A stretch of DNA of 64,000 bases from Apoderus coryli (lineage: Eukaryota > Arthropoda > Insecta > Coleoptera > Attelabidae), in the NCBI GenBank assembly GCA_911728435.2, contig OU452204.1, forward strand, positions 14,446,001 to 14,510,000, given 5' to 3'. The translations under genes and the position numbers were made by a program. The notes beneath the pieces were generated by a model. That model made no database searches and was not told where the DNA came from. It was given only the letters and a program-made list of their open reading frames with translations. Below, in pieces: positions 1 to 9,852 of the stretch (the stretch's first letter is position 1; each line of letters starts with the position of its first letter).

Positions 1-1915
1 GATGTGTATGCAAATATTTAAACGAGGGTTTAGCAAAAATAAATGTTAAAAGGGCATCTGATATTTTACAAGCGCTCTTTTTTTATTAATGTAAACAAAT
101 TTATAATTAAAATGAAGGGAAAAAAGAATTTTAAAAATTATGCAATCATATAATATTATATATATATCTATATACAATTTATTTTGGATATAAAAATTGA
201 TTTCGACTCAATATTTTTCAGAATCAGTGCGTCATGTTTATACTATTATGGAAAGCAGTAAGTGTCTCGACTATCAATGTGTTTCAACGTAATATTAGGG
301 ACACTATTACTATATAACATACTACAGGACACATTTATAAACACCTTGTCCATTAATATCAGTTTTAAGGAAAAAATGAGTGCTAATAGATTCTCTATAG
401 TATTGTGGGATTTGTCAACACGTCAAGATGCTCCTTACCATATTTCTATAAATTGGAAACTTAAGACTAGTTACAATATTCGCGTATAATGTCTTTCATA
501 ATAAATTCAGGGTTAATTATTTAGGATTATTAAAAAAAAAACAAAACAATAAGTGGTACCTAGTGAGAAATTAATTATGTATTTAGGATAGACAAAATCT
601 AATAAAAGTATTGTCTGAAGCAAAGCGTCACATAAAATATGCAAATACATCTATTAATAATTATATTTAAATTTTTATTATTTTATTTTAGTGAAATTAG
701 GAATTATACATCTATAATTATAATAATGCTATTTAGAAAATGTTTACAAGATTAATTGATGTTTGGAAGAAATTCAGTTTATGTAATCATCATGTTTTAA
801 TGATGGTTTAAAAAAAGGAAAAGTTAATTGTAAAAAGATCAAACAAAAAATGTACCTATGTTGATATAAATAGAATATTAAACATATTTATATATATATT
901 TTTTTGGTTAGCACCATTTAATAGCTTTTTTTATTGTAAACTTGTATCAATTTTATTTCTTTATATTTATTTTGAGTCTATGTAATTTTATACAATGTGT
1001 TAATATATTTGTTGTATTTTGAAAATTGATGCGTATTAATTTGAATTAAATTTTACATGTTCATTATTATTATAATTTTTTAAGATTTTATTTACGAATC
1101 TATATACTTTTCCTAAACAAACATACAGTATTTATCGTTAGCAACACAATCAGAAAAATTAGCAACAGTAGGTTTTTCGCTCGCAATGACACATTGTATA
1201 ACGTTGTCGTAATGTTTTTATGTTCAAGATGGGTAAATCTCAGATACATCCATATGTCTCTGGTAAATCTACGTTTTATTTCTAGGCATATAAGAAAAAT
1301 TCAGAATTAATTTTAACCAATCAGAATCCAGTACAGCATTCTAAAATTTAAATTTTGCTTAAGTGCATAATTTAACGACATAGAAGTAATAATACAGACT
1401 GCCACATAGAGTTCTAGTTATTGATTTGTGGAAAGATGTTGGTTCCACTATTCTTAAAGAGATGTCGACTTGAGCTCATTTATTATTTCTTAAGTTTAGA
1501 GTCACAGTTCAGGGAGAACTGGAGTTCTAGAGCTGGGAGAATTTTATTTTGAAAATGACCGGTATTAAGGAAGATGTTACTCACTTTCGTCCACCATTTC
1601 ACGTTTAATGAATAAAACAGATTGTGTATCTGACGTATCTGTTTAACTAAAAATCGTTTTTACACCCACCATCAGTTTCTCGCGAGCTCGCCAGAAATAG
1701 CATGATTCGTTGTCCTATTAGGACGTCAGTTCGAAGACAGCGGAATCTCCACAGTCCTCGCCAAGTCCGATTTTAATGGTCTCATAGTGCTGTCATTGTT
1801 GAGAGGATACACAAGTATGAACACATTTGTTCACTGCAGGAAAGTGTTTTTATGTACGGAAATGCGAAAGCTCTTGGCAACCGATATTTGTTTCTATACT
1901 TTTAATGATAAGTAA
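1..1915. other. AT-rich stretch without a recognised gene
   Basis: No reading frame here looks like a known protein. The longest frame (262-489) has no recognisable domain and the base composition of its surroundings. Around 1630-1810 the sequence is less AT-rich but stops interrupt all frames. I see no tandem repeat or RNA gene. Confidence 0.5.
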
Positions 1916-1920
1916 AACTT

Positions 1921-2012
1921 CGTCTGCTCCACAAACAATTCTTTTATTTTATTAATATTGCGCCATAAACCATACATGTTTCGAGACACATTGTTCTCAT
2001 CATCAGTGGTCA
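1921..2012 (-). mobile_element. Remnant of hammerhead-tail retroelement
   Basis: Read on the minus strand this begins with an HHR motif and continues into a tail containing TTTGTGGAGCAGACG at 1921-1935, the same order and spacing as the fuller copies at 10410-10545 and 59069-59170. The distal tail block (CACTCC then ATGGAYTACTTC) is not found, so this copy is probably truncated. I could not identify a convincing target-site duplication. Confidence 0.55.
1969..2010 (-). ncRNA. Hammerhead ribozyme motif, type I-like
   Basis: The minus strand shows ACCA, CTGATGA, a stem II hairpin closed by GAGA..TCTC, then GAAACATGTA and TGGT. This matches the hammerhead order: stem I, CUGANGA core, stem II, GAAA, a minimal stem III (AC/GU), an NUH cleavage triplet (GUA) and stem I again. 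ACCA/TGGT would form stem I. One extra U sits between the core and stem II, as in the other copies in this window. Self-cleavage is inferred from the motif. Confidence 0.55.
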
Positions 2013-2292
2013 TTCAAAAAGGGGAGATTTAATACAGAAATTAATATAATATGCTTGTTCGAGTCTGGAATACAATAGTAATAATATCATTATAGGTTTT
2101 ATCAGTTTTGATTTATATTGGACTTACCATTTGTAGAAAAAATATTTTTATGACAATTTAAACATTAAAATTTTGTGAGTTCATTAGGGAATTACTATTA
2201 CAACTTTTTTAACTTAGAAACATTATATTGCTGTGCAACTTTAAATTTATATTTATTTTTCGACTTCATCTTGATTTAAATTTTTTAAATTT

Positions 2293-2523
2293 TTAAAATT
2301 CACAACGAACTATACTTTTAATTCCGAAATCCTTTGGTGACCCTAAACGTTTGCAGTTTGCACAGGTTTCTCCAAATGAACCGGGTGTTTTCAGCACTCT
2401 TACGAAGTTATAGCGTTTAACAGGATACCTACGTGAGTGGAAATCCAAGAAACGGCCGATTTCCAAGATAACGCCATGTTCCACAAACCGGACTGTTATG
2501 GAATTTTCATCTAGGCTACCCAA
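2293..2523 (-). pseudogene. Possible HTH fragment of a mariner-type transposase
   Basis: This 76-codon frame has less AT-rich sequence than its surroundings. Its middle part (RYPVKRYNFVRVLKTPGSFGE) and following GSPKDFG loosely resemble the helix-turn-helix region of insect mariner-type transposases (DUF4817-like: conserved P, a TGSF-like turn, then GRPR). There is no catalytic part nearby. The match is weak and the frame could be chance. Confidence 0.22.
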
Positions 2524-2588
2524 TGATCATTTCCACTAATTTTCAGCTTGTTAAACTATTTTTCCGAGATTCAGCATATGGTAGGTAC

Positions 2589-2718
2589 TGTTAATTAGTT
2601 TATTTATTGTTGTAATTATGTTCATTAACTCTTATAATAAAACACGATGTTTCATATTATAACCTTACTTTTATTCTTCTTCTTTTTTGGTATATCCTAT
2701 TAGGTCTATACCCTCACA
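2589..2718 (-). repeat. 3' LTR (element orientation)
   Basis: A 130-bp terminal repeat. In element orientation it starts TGTGAGGG and ends TTAACA, so it has the usual TG..CA ends. It is followed on the plus strand by the polypurine tract and preceded by the target duplication GGTAC. By eye it has no difference from the copy at 6876-7005. Confidence 0.95.
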
Positions 2719-2732
2719 TCCCCCTTTCTTTA
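2719..2732 (-). other. Polypurine tract
   Basis: In element orientation AAAGAAAGGGGGA lies directly against the 3' LTR, the expected position for priming of plus-strand DNA synthesis. It overlaps the stop codon of the Gag-Pol frame. Confidence 0.85.
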
Positions 2733-5700
2733 AAGGCTCAGTTTCTGAGGCGGTTTAACCATTCTACCTGAGGAAGTCTGTATAACAGGAATATAAGCAG
2801 CCTCAGAATCTGACTCATTACTAATATTAACATTTAACAAATTTTCATTGTTTACATCTACACTTTGAGTGGATTCCATTGAAACACTTTCAGTATCATT
2901 ATCACTTTCGATATTATTTTCACTATCACTATTCACACTGTCACTGTTCTCTAATTCTAAATAACATTTCTTTTCCTCTTTCTCTTCCTTTACAATTTTA
3001 GGAAATAAAAATGAAGAACGGTTTTCTTCCTGTCTCTGGCTGCTTAATCTTATAAATCTTCTATTTCTAAAATACTTCTTGCCGTTATTCATTTTTATTA
3101 CATATGTTCTATCTCTAACTTTTCTTACAATAATACCTGGTGTCCAAAGACCCTTAGGTTGAAGTTGAACAAATACTTTATCATTTTCATTTAGAGGTTT
3201 GAGAGCTTTAACATGTTTATCATGATAGGCTTTGGACTTTTCAGCTTTATTTTCTAAACATTTATTAAATTTACTTATTTTAATTTTATAAGGTTTTAAT
3301 TCAGAAGTTTTTATAGGTAATATTGTTCTTAGTTTTCTTGACATTAAAATTTCGGCAGGACTATAATTTAAATCAACTTTCATATTTCTATATAGTAAAA
3401 GTGACATATAAATATCTTTATTATCTTCTAAAGTCTTCTTAAATAAATTTTTAGCAATTTGCACGTTTCTTTCAGCCATACCATTACTTCTAGCATTAGT
3501 AGGTGAAGTAACTATATGATCAAATTCCCACTTTTTCGAAAACTGTATAAATTCTTTTGAAGTAAATTGAGGTCCCCCATCTGATACCAAAGTCAATGGT
3601 ATGCCGTGCCTAGCAAAAATACTTTTCATCTTAATTATAATATTATGACTTGTCGTATCAGCTTCAAGATTTTCTAATTCAATGTATTTAGAATAATAGT
3701 CTATTACAATTAAATATTTGTCCTTTTTAAATTCAAATAGATCACATCCTAATTTGTTCCAAGGTAGGTGTGGAATCGAATGATTCATTAACGGTTCATG
3801 TTGTTGACTTTTAGAAAATTTTGAACAAATCTCGCAATTAGAAATTACTTGTTTAATATCGTTCGTCATTCCAACCCAAAAAAGAGTTTCTTTGGCTAGT
3901 GAAAGACATTTATTTACACCCATATGGTTATAATGAATTCTTTGCAGCATTTCATTACGTAAATCTTTAGGTATTACAATTGCTTTATCTTTAAAAATTA
4001 TGTCGTCAACCACGGTTAAATCACTTTTATATTGAGCATATTTCCTAACACATATAGGCAAGTTTTTATTATTATTATTAGGCCAACCATTTAATATGAC
4101 TGTTTTAAGCATTTGTATTTCCTGATCACTGTTTGAGACTCGTTGAAATTCATTCCATTTTTCTTTAGTAATATTTATTTCTGACACTATTAAACAAACA
4201 TGATCTGAAATTTGAGTATCCATATCCAATTTTTGATTTTCATTTAGGAAAGCACGCGAAAGAGCATCTGCAATAATTAGATCTTTACCGCGTTTGTACT
4301 TTATATCGAAATCGTATTTTTGAACTTGTAGAAGCATTCTTTGTAATCGAGCTGGACATTTATTGAGCGGTTTTTTAAATATGTTAATTAAAGGTAAGTG
4401 ATCTGTCTCGACCATAACTTTTTTTCCAAACACGAATTGATGAAATTTCTCTAACCCTACCACTATTGCCAATAATTCCTTTTCGATTTGTGCATATCTA
4501 CATTGAGTTTCTGTAAAAGCCATCGACGCGTATGCGCACGGTAAGTTATTCTGTAGTAGCACCGCACCGCAACCAGCCTTTGAAGCATCTACTGACACCA
4601 CCGTTTCTTTACTTACATCATAAAACTGTAATACAGGTGTTTTTGTTAATATCTTTTTAATATCTTCAAATGCTGACTGGTGTTCCGGCTGCCACTCAAA
4701 ACTAGTTTCATTTTTAAGTAGACTGCGCAAGATTAGCGTTTTATTTGAGAAATTATTTATAAATTTACTGATATATGTAAGCATACCAAGTAAGCGTTGT
4801 ACATCTTGTTTGCATTCTGGACGAGGCATGTTCTTAATTGCATTTATTTTAGAGTCGTCTGGACTTACTCCTTTGTCCGAAATTATATGACCTAAATATT
4901 TGACCTCAGTATGACCAAACTTGCATTTTTCTAAATTGAATTTAACATTATGAGTTCTAGCTAAACTCAGAACTTTTCTAAGACGTTCGTCATGCTCTCT
5001 TTTAGTAGATCCCCAAACAAAAATATCATCTATATAGATGTCAACACCATCAATGTCGAAAATATTCTTAAACTTGGTTTGAAAAACCTCGGGTGCACAC
5101 TTTATACCATATGGAAGTCTTAGGAATTTATATCTACCATGTGGTGTACTAAAAGTGCATAAATTAGAACTTGCTTCGTCCAGAGGGATTTGATAAAATC
5201 CTTGAGTCGCATCTAAAGTGCTAAAATACTTTGCATTACTTAATTTACTTGTAATTTGATCAAGTGTAGGAATTTTACAATACTCACGCTTGATTGCTTC
5301 ATTTAAATCACGTGGGTCCAAACAAATGCGTAATTTATTATTTGGTTTCCTCACAAGAACAAGTGCATTTACCCAGTCTGAAGCTCCATTTACTTTTTGA
5401 ATGATTTTTTGTTTTTCGAGTTCATCCAAACTTTCTTTAAGTGCTTCTAACAAAGGCAACGCCACCCTTCGTGTGGGGTGAACCACAGGTTTTGCCCCTT
5501 CCTTAATATTTATATGAAATGGATCTCCAATACAACCTATACCCGTAAATAAATCTTTGTAATTTCTAATTATTTCAGAGTATTCCTTAGCATTTGAATT
5601 AATATTATCTATTTTCATGATTAGATTTAACTTAATACTCGATTCCAAACCTAAAATGGCTTCTGTATTAGAGTTAACAACGTAGAAATTTAGGTCGTGA

Positions 5701-6797
5701 CTATTAGTATTTCTCTTACATGAAATTACACAAGTACCAATTACTTTTAATGTGTCCCCTGTATATGAATTTAAGGTAACATTAGTCTTTTCTAACTCAT
5801 GATACGAAAATCCCAAAGACCTAAATATTTTGAAAGGCAAAATATTCGCCATGGCGCCTGTATCTATTTTAAAGCTAATCTCTTTATTATTAATTTGAAT
5901 ATCAGCACGCCACTGTCGATTATTTTGTTCATTTATAGCTAAGACATTTTTATTTACACTTCCCACATAGACAAAATTATTGTCCTCAGATTCTCTAACA
6001 TCATTTGAAATTGAATCAATTGTTTCTGTAACTTCGCGTATTTGGTTATTTTTCTTACATTTTAGATTAGACTTTTTCTTTTTAAAATATACAGCTTCAA
6101 AATGATTTGAAATTTTACAAAAGTTACATATTTTATTAAAAGCAGGGCATTTATTAATTAAATGTTCTTTCTTACCACATTTTTTACAGTCTTTTACAAC
6201 TTGTTGTTTACCATGTCCTCTTGTAAAAACTGCATCAATTTCCGTTTTTATTTTCGATGACTGGTCCATGAGTTGACTGCGAACTTTTGAAGACTCGATA
6301 ACATGACATAGTTCAATTGCGTTGTCCAATGTGAGTGAGTCGTTTTCTAGTAACCTCTCCCGTACAACTGGATTTCGCACTCCACACGTTATCATTGTTT
6401 TAATTAGGTCATCTTGTAGATTTGCGAGCTTGCATTTACTAGCTTTCTTTTTGAGTTCAACTATGAAATCTTCCGTGCTTTGACCTTCTTCTTGTATATA
6501 TGTAAAGAACTGGTACCTCGCGAAGGCTACATTTTCCTTACCTATAAAATGGTCTTGAAATTTCTTCATTAACGGTTCTAATTTATCCGTTTCATTTGGT
6601 TCAAATTTGAATGTAGTATACACTTTGAAACCATCATCACCTATGTAATGTAACATCTGTGCACACTGCGTTTTCTCATCTTTTTTATTTACTTCGGATG
6701 CAATTAAATAATTTTCAAATCTGGCCCTCCATAGTTTCCAGTTTTCAGGCACATTGCCCTTAAACGACAACGGAACAATACCGCGATTATCACCCAT
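2730..6797 (-). CDS. Gag-Pol polyprotein of LTR retrotransposon
   Basis: A single 1355-aa frame encodes everything needed for reverse transcription and integration. Residues 1-200 are Gag. A CCHC zinc knuckle follows (C204-C207-H212-C217), then a second knuckle at ~224-237 whose last cysteine position is tyrosine. The aspartic protease motif DTGA is at 312-315. Reverse transcriptase spans ~440-640 with YIDD at 588-591. RNase H has D737, E774, D799 and D844. Integrase has a zinc-binding HHCC region (~955-991) and the catalytic triad D1019, D1073, E1109. The C-terminus is acidic and low in complexity. No stop, frameshift or Gag/Pol frame change is present, so Gag and Pol would be made as one fusion. 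There is no envelope gene. All catalytic residues I can check are in place. Confidence 0.95.
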   Translation of the reverse strand: MGDNRGIVPLSFKGNVPENWKLWRARFENYLIASEVNKKDEKTQCAQMLHYIGDDGFKVYTTFKFEPNETDKLEPLMKKFQDHFIGKENVAFARYQFFTYIQEEGQSTEDFIVELKKKASKCKLANLQDDLIKTMITCGVRNPVVRERLLENDSLTLDNAIELCHVIESSKVRSQLMDQSSKIKTEIDAVFTRGHGKQQVVKDCKKCGKKEHLINKCPAFNKICNFCKISNHFEAVYFKKKKSNLKCKKNNQIREVTETIDSISNDVRESEDNNFVYVGSVNKNVLAINEQNNRQWRADIQINNKEISFKIDTGAMANILPFKIFRSLGFSYHELEKTNVTLNSYTGDTLKVIGTCVISCKRNTNSHDLNFYVVNSNTEAILGLESSIKLNLIMKIDNINSNAKEYSEIIRNYKDLFTGIGCIGDPFHINIKEGAKPVVHPTRRVALPLLEALKESLDELEKQKIIQKVNGASDWVNALVLVRKPNNKLRICLDPRDLNEAIKREYCKIPTLDQITSKLSNAKYFSTLDATQGFYQIPLDEASSNLCTFSTPHGRYKFLRLPYGIKCAPEVFQTKFKNIFDIDGVDIYIDDIFVWGSTKREHDERLRKVLSLARTHNVKFNLEKCKFGHTEVKYLGHIISDKGVSPDDSKINAIKNMPRPECKQDVQRLLGMLTYISKFINNFSNKTLILRSLLKNETSFEWQPEHQSAFEDIKKILTKTPVLQFYDVSKETVVSVDASKAGCGAVLLQNNLPCAYASMAFTETQCRYAQIEKELLAIVVGLEKFHQFVFGKKVMVETDHLPLINIFKKPLNKCPARLQRMLLQVQKYDFDIKYKRGKDLIIADALSRAFLNENQKLDMDTQISDHVCLIVSEINITKEKWNEFQRVSNSDQEIQMLKTVILNGWPNNNNKNLPICVRKYAQYKSDLTVVDDIIFKDKAIVIPKDLRNEMLQRIHYNHMGVNKCLSLAKETLFWVGMTNDIKQVISNCEICSKFSKSQQHEPLMNHSIPHLPWNKLGCDLFEFKKDKYLIVIDYYSKYIELENLEADTTSHNIIIKMKSIFARHGIPLTLVSDGGPQFTSKEFIQFSKKWEFDHIVTSPTNARSNGMAERNVQIAKNLFKKTLEDNKDIYMSLLLYRNMKVDLNYSPAEILMSRKLRTILPIKTSELKPYKIKISKFNKCLENKAEKSKAYHDKHVKALKPLNENDKVFVQLQPKGLWTPGIIVRKVRDRTYVIKMNNGKKYFRNRRFIRLSSQRQEENRSSFLFPKIVKEEKEEKKCYLELENSDSVNSDSENNIESDNDTESVSMESTQSVDVNNENLLNVNISNESDSEAAYIPVIQTSSGRMVKPPQKLSL

Positions 6798-6860
6798 TGT
6801 GTATTTATAAATGGTGAAAATCTTATTTATAATTATTCATTTAGTTATTACTATGAGCTT

Positions 6861-6875
6861 ATACTGACTGCGCCA
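6861..6875 (-). other. Primer-binding site, tRNA-Ser-like
   Basis: Directly inside the 5' LTR the element strand reads TGGCGCAGTCAGTAT. The TGGCGCAGTC start resembles the PBS of the Drosophila 17.6/297 group and Mag elements, which use tRNA-Ser. The primer identity is inferred from that resemblance. Confidence 0.7.
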
Positions 6876-7005
6876 TGTTAATTAGTTTATTTATTGTTGT
6901 AATTATGTTCATTAACTCTTATAATAAAACACGATGTTTCATATTATAACCTTACTTTTATTCTTCTTCTTTTTTGGTATATCCTATTAGGTCTATACCC
7001 TCACA
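6876..7005 (-). repeat. 5' LTR (element orientation)
   Basis: The 130-bp partner of 2589-2718, flanked on its outer side by the second copy of the GGTAC duplication. The AATAAA-like and A-rich stretches within could serve transcript ending, but no promoter element can be assigned with confidence. Confidence 0.95.
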
Positions 7006-7019
7006 GGTACTTTAGACTA

Positions 7020-8066
7020 CAGTGACTATATATTCTAACAGTGACGACATTAGGGTATAGTTCAATGTTAAAAAAGTTGTCTTGTTTTTTATTGGCTCAC
7101 AGAGAAACGTGGTTTCCGGTCCGGCATTAATCTGCACACTTTTTGTTTGTTTACTTTTTTTTACATGGGGTTCTTATGGAGGCATTCGGACGTTGAAAGT
7201 TTTTGTACAAATTTTAGTGTTAAATATTATATTTATAAACATTTGCGATTGAAGACTTAATAGTGTGTTAGTGATTCTTTTAAGACTATAATTGTTATTT
7301 CAAACCCTGTTTAAAAGAGTGGTTTTGCTGAGAAAATAAGTATGTACCAATCGCGTATTGCACGGCGTTACAGAATCAGTTATAAATAATAATAAAAATT
7401 AGTTACATAAATAATAATTAGTTACATAGATGCCTAGAAATAATGCTCACGCATAAATGTATTTCCACAGCTCATAAAGTCCGTTTGGATCATTTGGCTC
7501 GTCGATTAAAATAACATAACCTAAGACTGTGTTGTGTTATAAAAAAAAACAAGTTTTTTGTCATTATTTTGCACGAAAATATATGTGTACATAATAACAA
7601 TGTTTTAAATAATTCTGTTTGTGTTTGTAGTAGAACAATAATGCCTGGCTGTGCTGTTGTGGGTTGCAGTAATTCTGCCAGAAAAGGATTTGTTACGAAA
7701 ACCTTCCCAAAAGATCCTGAAAGAAGCAAGCAATGGTTAATAAGACCCGGAGGGACAACTGGCAACCTACTGATTAATCATGATTGTGTGAGGTTAGTAA
7801 TAGTAATATACTTAATCTAGGCGTAACAGCACTACAAAAATATATTATGCTTTATTTTTATACATAATTTAATGGTAGTTATTTCTCACTTGTACTTGAT
7901 ATACGTATTCAGGTTCACTTTCCTCCTGAAATATGGGAAAAAACTAGAGAAGATGGCACTCGCAAATTAAAGAGTAATGCTGTTCCCTTCTTCTCATTTT
8001 CTAAACCAGTAAAGAAGAGAAGGCCTCCACCTCAGAGAAGTTTAGTTTTGTACAGGAAAACTAAAG
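7020..8066 (+). repeat. Left arm of foldback element
   Basis: It pairs with 8787-9852 along nearly its full length, with scattered substitutions and small indels. Clear landmarks are the CAGTGAC terminus, the GGTTTCCGGTCCGG segment near 7110, and the THAP exons. Similarity ends near 8064, after the THAP exon 2 region. Confidence 0.85.
7641..8066 (+). pseudogene. THAP-domain gene fragment, left arm (frameshifted)
   Basis: Exon 1 (7641-7792) starts ATG and encodes MPGCAVVGCSNS...TFPKDPE, the N-terminal C-x4-C half of a THAP zinc finger with its conserved FP. The donor is GAG|GTTAGT; the acceptor is TTCAG at 7912. Exon 2 (from 7913) supplies VHFPPEMWE, RKLK and a VPFFSF motif equivalent to the AVPTIF end of the domain. 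In the ancestral frame the exon junction reads LCE|VHF, giving the canonical C-x2-H-F. This copy lost one nucleotide near 7740 and also has an in-frame TAA at 7775-7777, so it cannot make the full domain. No transposase region follows. Confidence 0.75.
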
Positions 8067-8786
8067 CCGGTATGTGTGTCTCTAGATCTACTTTTTTGCT
8101 ACCTATATCAAATATTCCACAAAATATGAAAGAGTAGGTAGTTTGTGATACATTTTAAGTAGAATATTACGAGTATTATTTAGTGGATTTTCCAATTTAG
8201 AATTATAGATGCAAAATCTAAGTGATATTTTTATTTGTTACAGATTCGACCAGCAAATTGTACAATCAAACTTCACTAAAATTCTTGATAAAACACTTGT
8301 AATGGTTTCTTTCCAAGTAAAACACTTTTTATTTTAACCAACTTTATTGTAGCCACTTAGGTATCTATAATCTAAATAATGATTTACAAATCCATTATAC
8401 ACTGTATAGGTATTTATATAAAGAAAAACAGGGTTTTTTGTAAAAAAAGAATGCATTTATTTAATAAACATTACACATAAATAACAGTGTTTTAATTTTT
8501 GAATTTGTACATAAGTACCTACTTTAATAAAATTGTACTATGCTCTAATCAGAGATGTTACCCACATCTTGTAATAAATTTTACCAATAATATACAATAG
8601 GTACATCCATTTTCTACCTGTATTTGTAATATTATTAATTGCTGAAGAGCTGTCACATACTTAAGTATCAAGTAACAATTACCGCAATAATGAGCCGGAA
8701 GTACAATATAAATTTATCTAAAACAGTATCGCCTTCTGTAATTCTGCTTGGAGATGAAGTAGACAAAGGTGATCCTGAAACAACAC
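8067..8786. other. Spacer (loop) of foldback element
   Basis: A mostly AT-rich 720-bp region between the arms. I see no coding frame with recognisable similarity. It separates the two THAP fragments, which point towards each other. Confidence 0.6.
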
Positions 8787-9241
8787 GTAATTTTCTTGCA
8801 CAAAACTAAACTTCTCTGAGGTGGAGGCATTCTCTTCTTTACTGGTTTAGAAAATGAGAAGAAGGGAACAGGATTACTCTTTAATTTGCGAGTGCCATCT
8901 TCTCGAGTTTTTTCCCACATTTCAGGAGGAAAGTGAACCTGAATACGTATAATAATTAATAATAATAGATAAGAAATATCAAGCAAGTACAAGTGAGAAA
9001 TAATACCATTAAATTATGTATAAAAATAAAACATAATATATTTTTGTAGTGCTGTTACGCCTAGATTAAGTATATTACTATTACTAACCTCACACAAGCA
9101 TGATTAATCAGTAGGTTGCCAGTTGTCCCTCCGGATTTTAATTAACCATTGCTTGTTTCTTTCAGGATCTTTTGGGAAGGTTTTCGTAACAAATCCTTTT
9201 CTGGCAGAATTACTGCAACCCACAAGAGCACAGCCAGGCAT
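8787..9241 (-). pseudogene. THAP-domain gene fragment, right arm (stop codon)
   Basis: Mirror copy of the left-arm fragment. Exon 1 runs 9241 down to 9089 and encodes MPGCALVGCSNSARKGF, then KDPERNKQWLIKIRRDNW in the frame lost by the left copy. The last codons before the donor give CLCE, and exon 2 (from 8938 down) gives VHFPPEMWEK, so C-x2-H-F is complete. A TAA codon interrupts exon 1 at the position matching 7775-7777 of the left copy. The stop shared by both arms shows that the gene was dead before the arms were duplicated, or that gene conversion homogenised them. Confidence 0.78.
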
Positions 9242-9852
9242 TATTGTTCTACTACAAACACACAAACAGAATTATTTAACATTATTATTATGTACACATA
9301 TATTTTCGTGCAAAATAATGACAAAAAACTTGTTTTTTTTTTATAACACAACACAGTCTGAGGTTATGTTATTTTAATCGACGAGCCAAATGATCCAAAC
9401 GGACTTTATGAGCCGTGGAAATACATTTATGCGTGAGCATTATTTCTAGGCATTTACGTAGCTAATTATTATTTATGTAACTAATTATTATTATTATTTA
9501 TAACTGATTCTGTAACGCCGTGCAATACGCGATTGGGCATACTTACTTTCTCAGCAAACCCACTCTTTTAAACAGGGTTTGAAATATTAATTATAGTCTT
9601 AAAACAATCACTAACACATTGTTAACAAGTCTTCAATCACAAATGTTTATAAATATAATAATTAACACTAAAATTTGTACAAAAACTTTCAACGTCCGAA
9701 TACCTTCATAAGAACCCCATGTAAAAATAAGTAAACAAACAAAAAGTGTGCAGATTAATGCCGGACCGGAAACCACGTTTTTCTGTGAGCCAATAAAAAA
9801 CAAGACAACTTTTTTACTCTAATGACATCACTGTTAGAATATATAGTCACTG
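8787..9852 (-). repeat. Right arm of foldback element
   Basis: Inverted copy of 7020-8066. It ends GTCACTG at 9852 just before the second TACTTTAGACTA. It lacks the short insertion seen near 7060-7070 of the left arm and carries several single-base changes. Confidence 0.85.

Larger units (their letters stand above)
2589..7005 (-). mobile_element. Intact Ty3/gypsy-type LTR retrotransposon, Mag-like
   Basis: A complete 4417-bp element in minus orientation. It has two 130-bp LTRs that I read as identical, a 5-bp target-site duplication GGTAC (2584-2588 and 7006-7010), a primer-binding site next to the 5' LTR, a polypurine tract next to the 3' LTR, and one uninterrupted Gag-Pol frame. Identical LTRs mean a very recent insertion. 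Short LTRs, a single long ORF and a tRNA-Ser-type PBS fit the Mag lineage of Metaviridae-like elements; the lineage call is inference from protein style rather than a tree. Confidence 0.93.
7020..9852. mobile_element. Foldback DNA transposon carrying THAP fragments
   Basis: A 2.8-kb element made of two ~1.05-kb inverted arms (7020-8066 and 8787-9852) around a ~720-bp spacer. Both ends start CAGTGACTATATATTC, and the element is flanked by the direct repeat TACTTTAGACTA (7008-7019 and 9853-9864). Twelve base pairs is long for a TSD; the true duplication may be 8-9 bp with extra chance matches. Each arm holds a two-exon THAP-domain remnant. THAP domains are the DNA-binding domains of P-element transposases and of many host proteins, so a P-like or MULE-like non-autonomous element is plausible. 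No catalytic domain is present. Confidence 0.8.

Noticed and set aside
2589..7005. An endogenous retrovirus or errantivirus with envelope gene
   Set aside because: The single frame ends in an acidic tail overlapping the PPT; there is no third ORF or envelope-like protein.
7490..7765. Minus-strand 91-codon frame over the left THAP exon
   Set aside because: Shadow of the THAP exon on the opposite strand; only the plus-strand frame has the C-x4-C and FP pattern.
9123..9377. Plus-strand frames over the right THAP exon
   Set aside because: Shadows of the inverted THAP copy; no recognisable domain.
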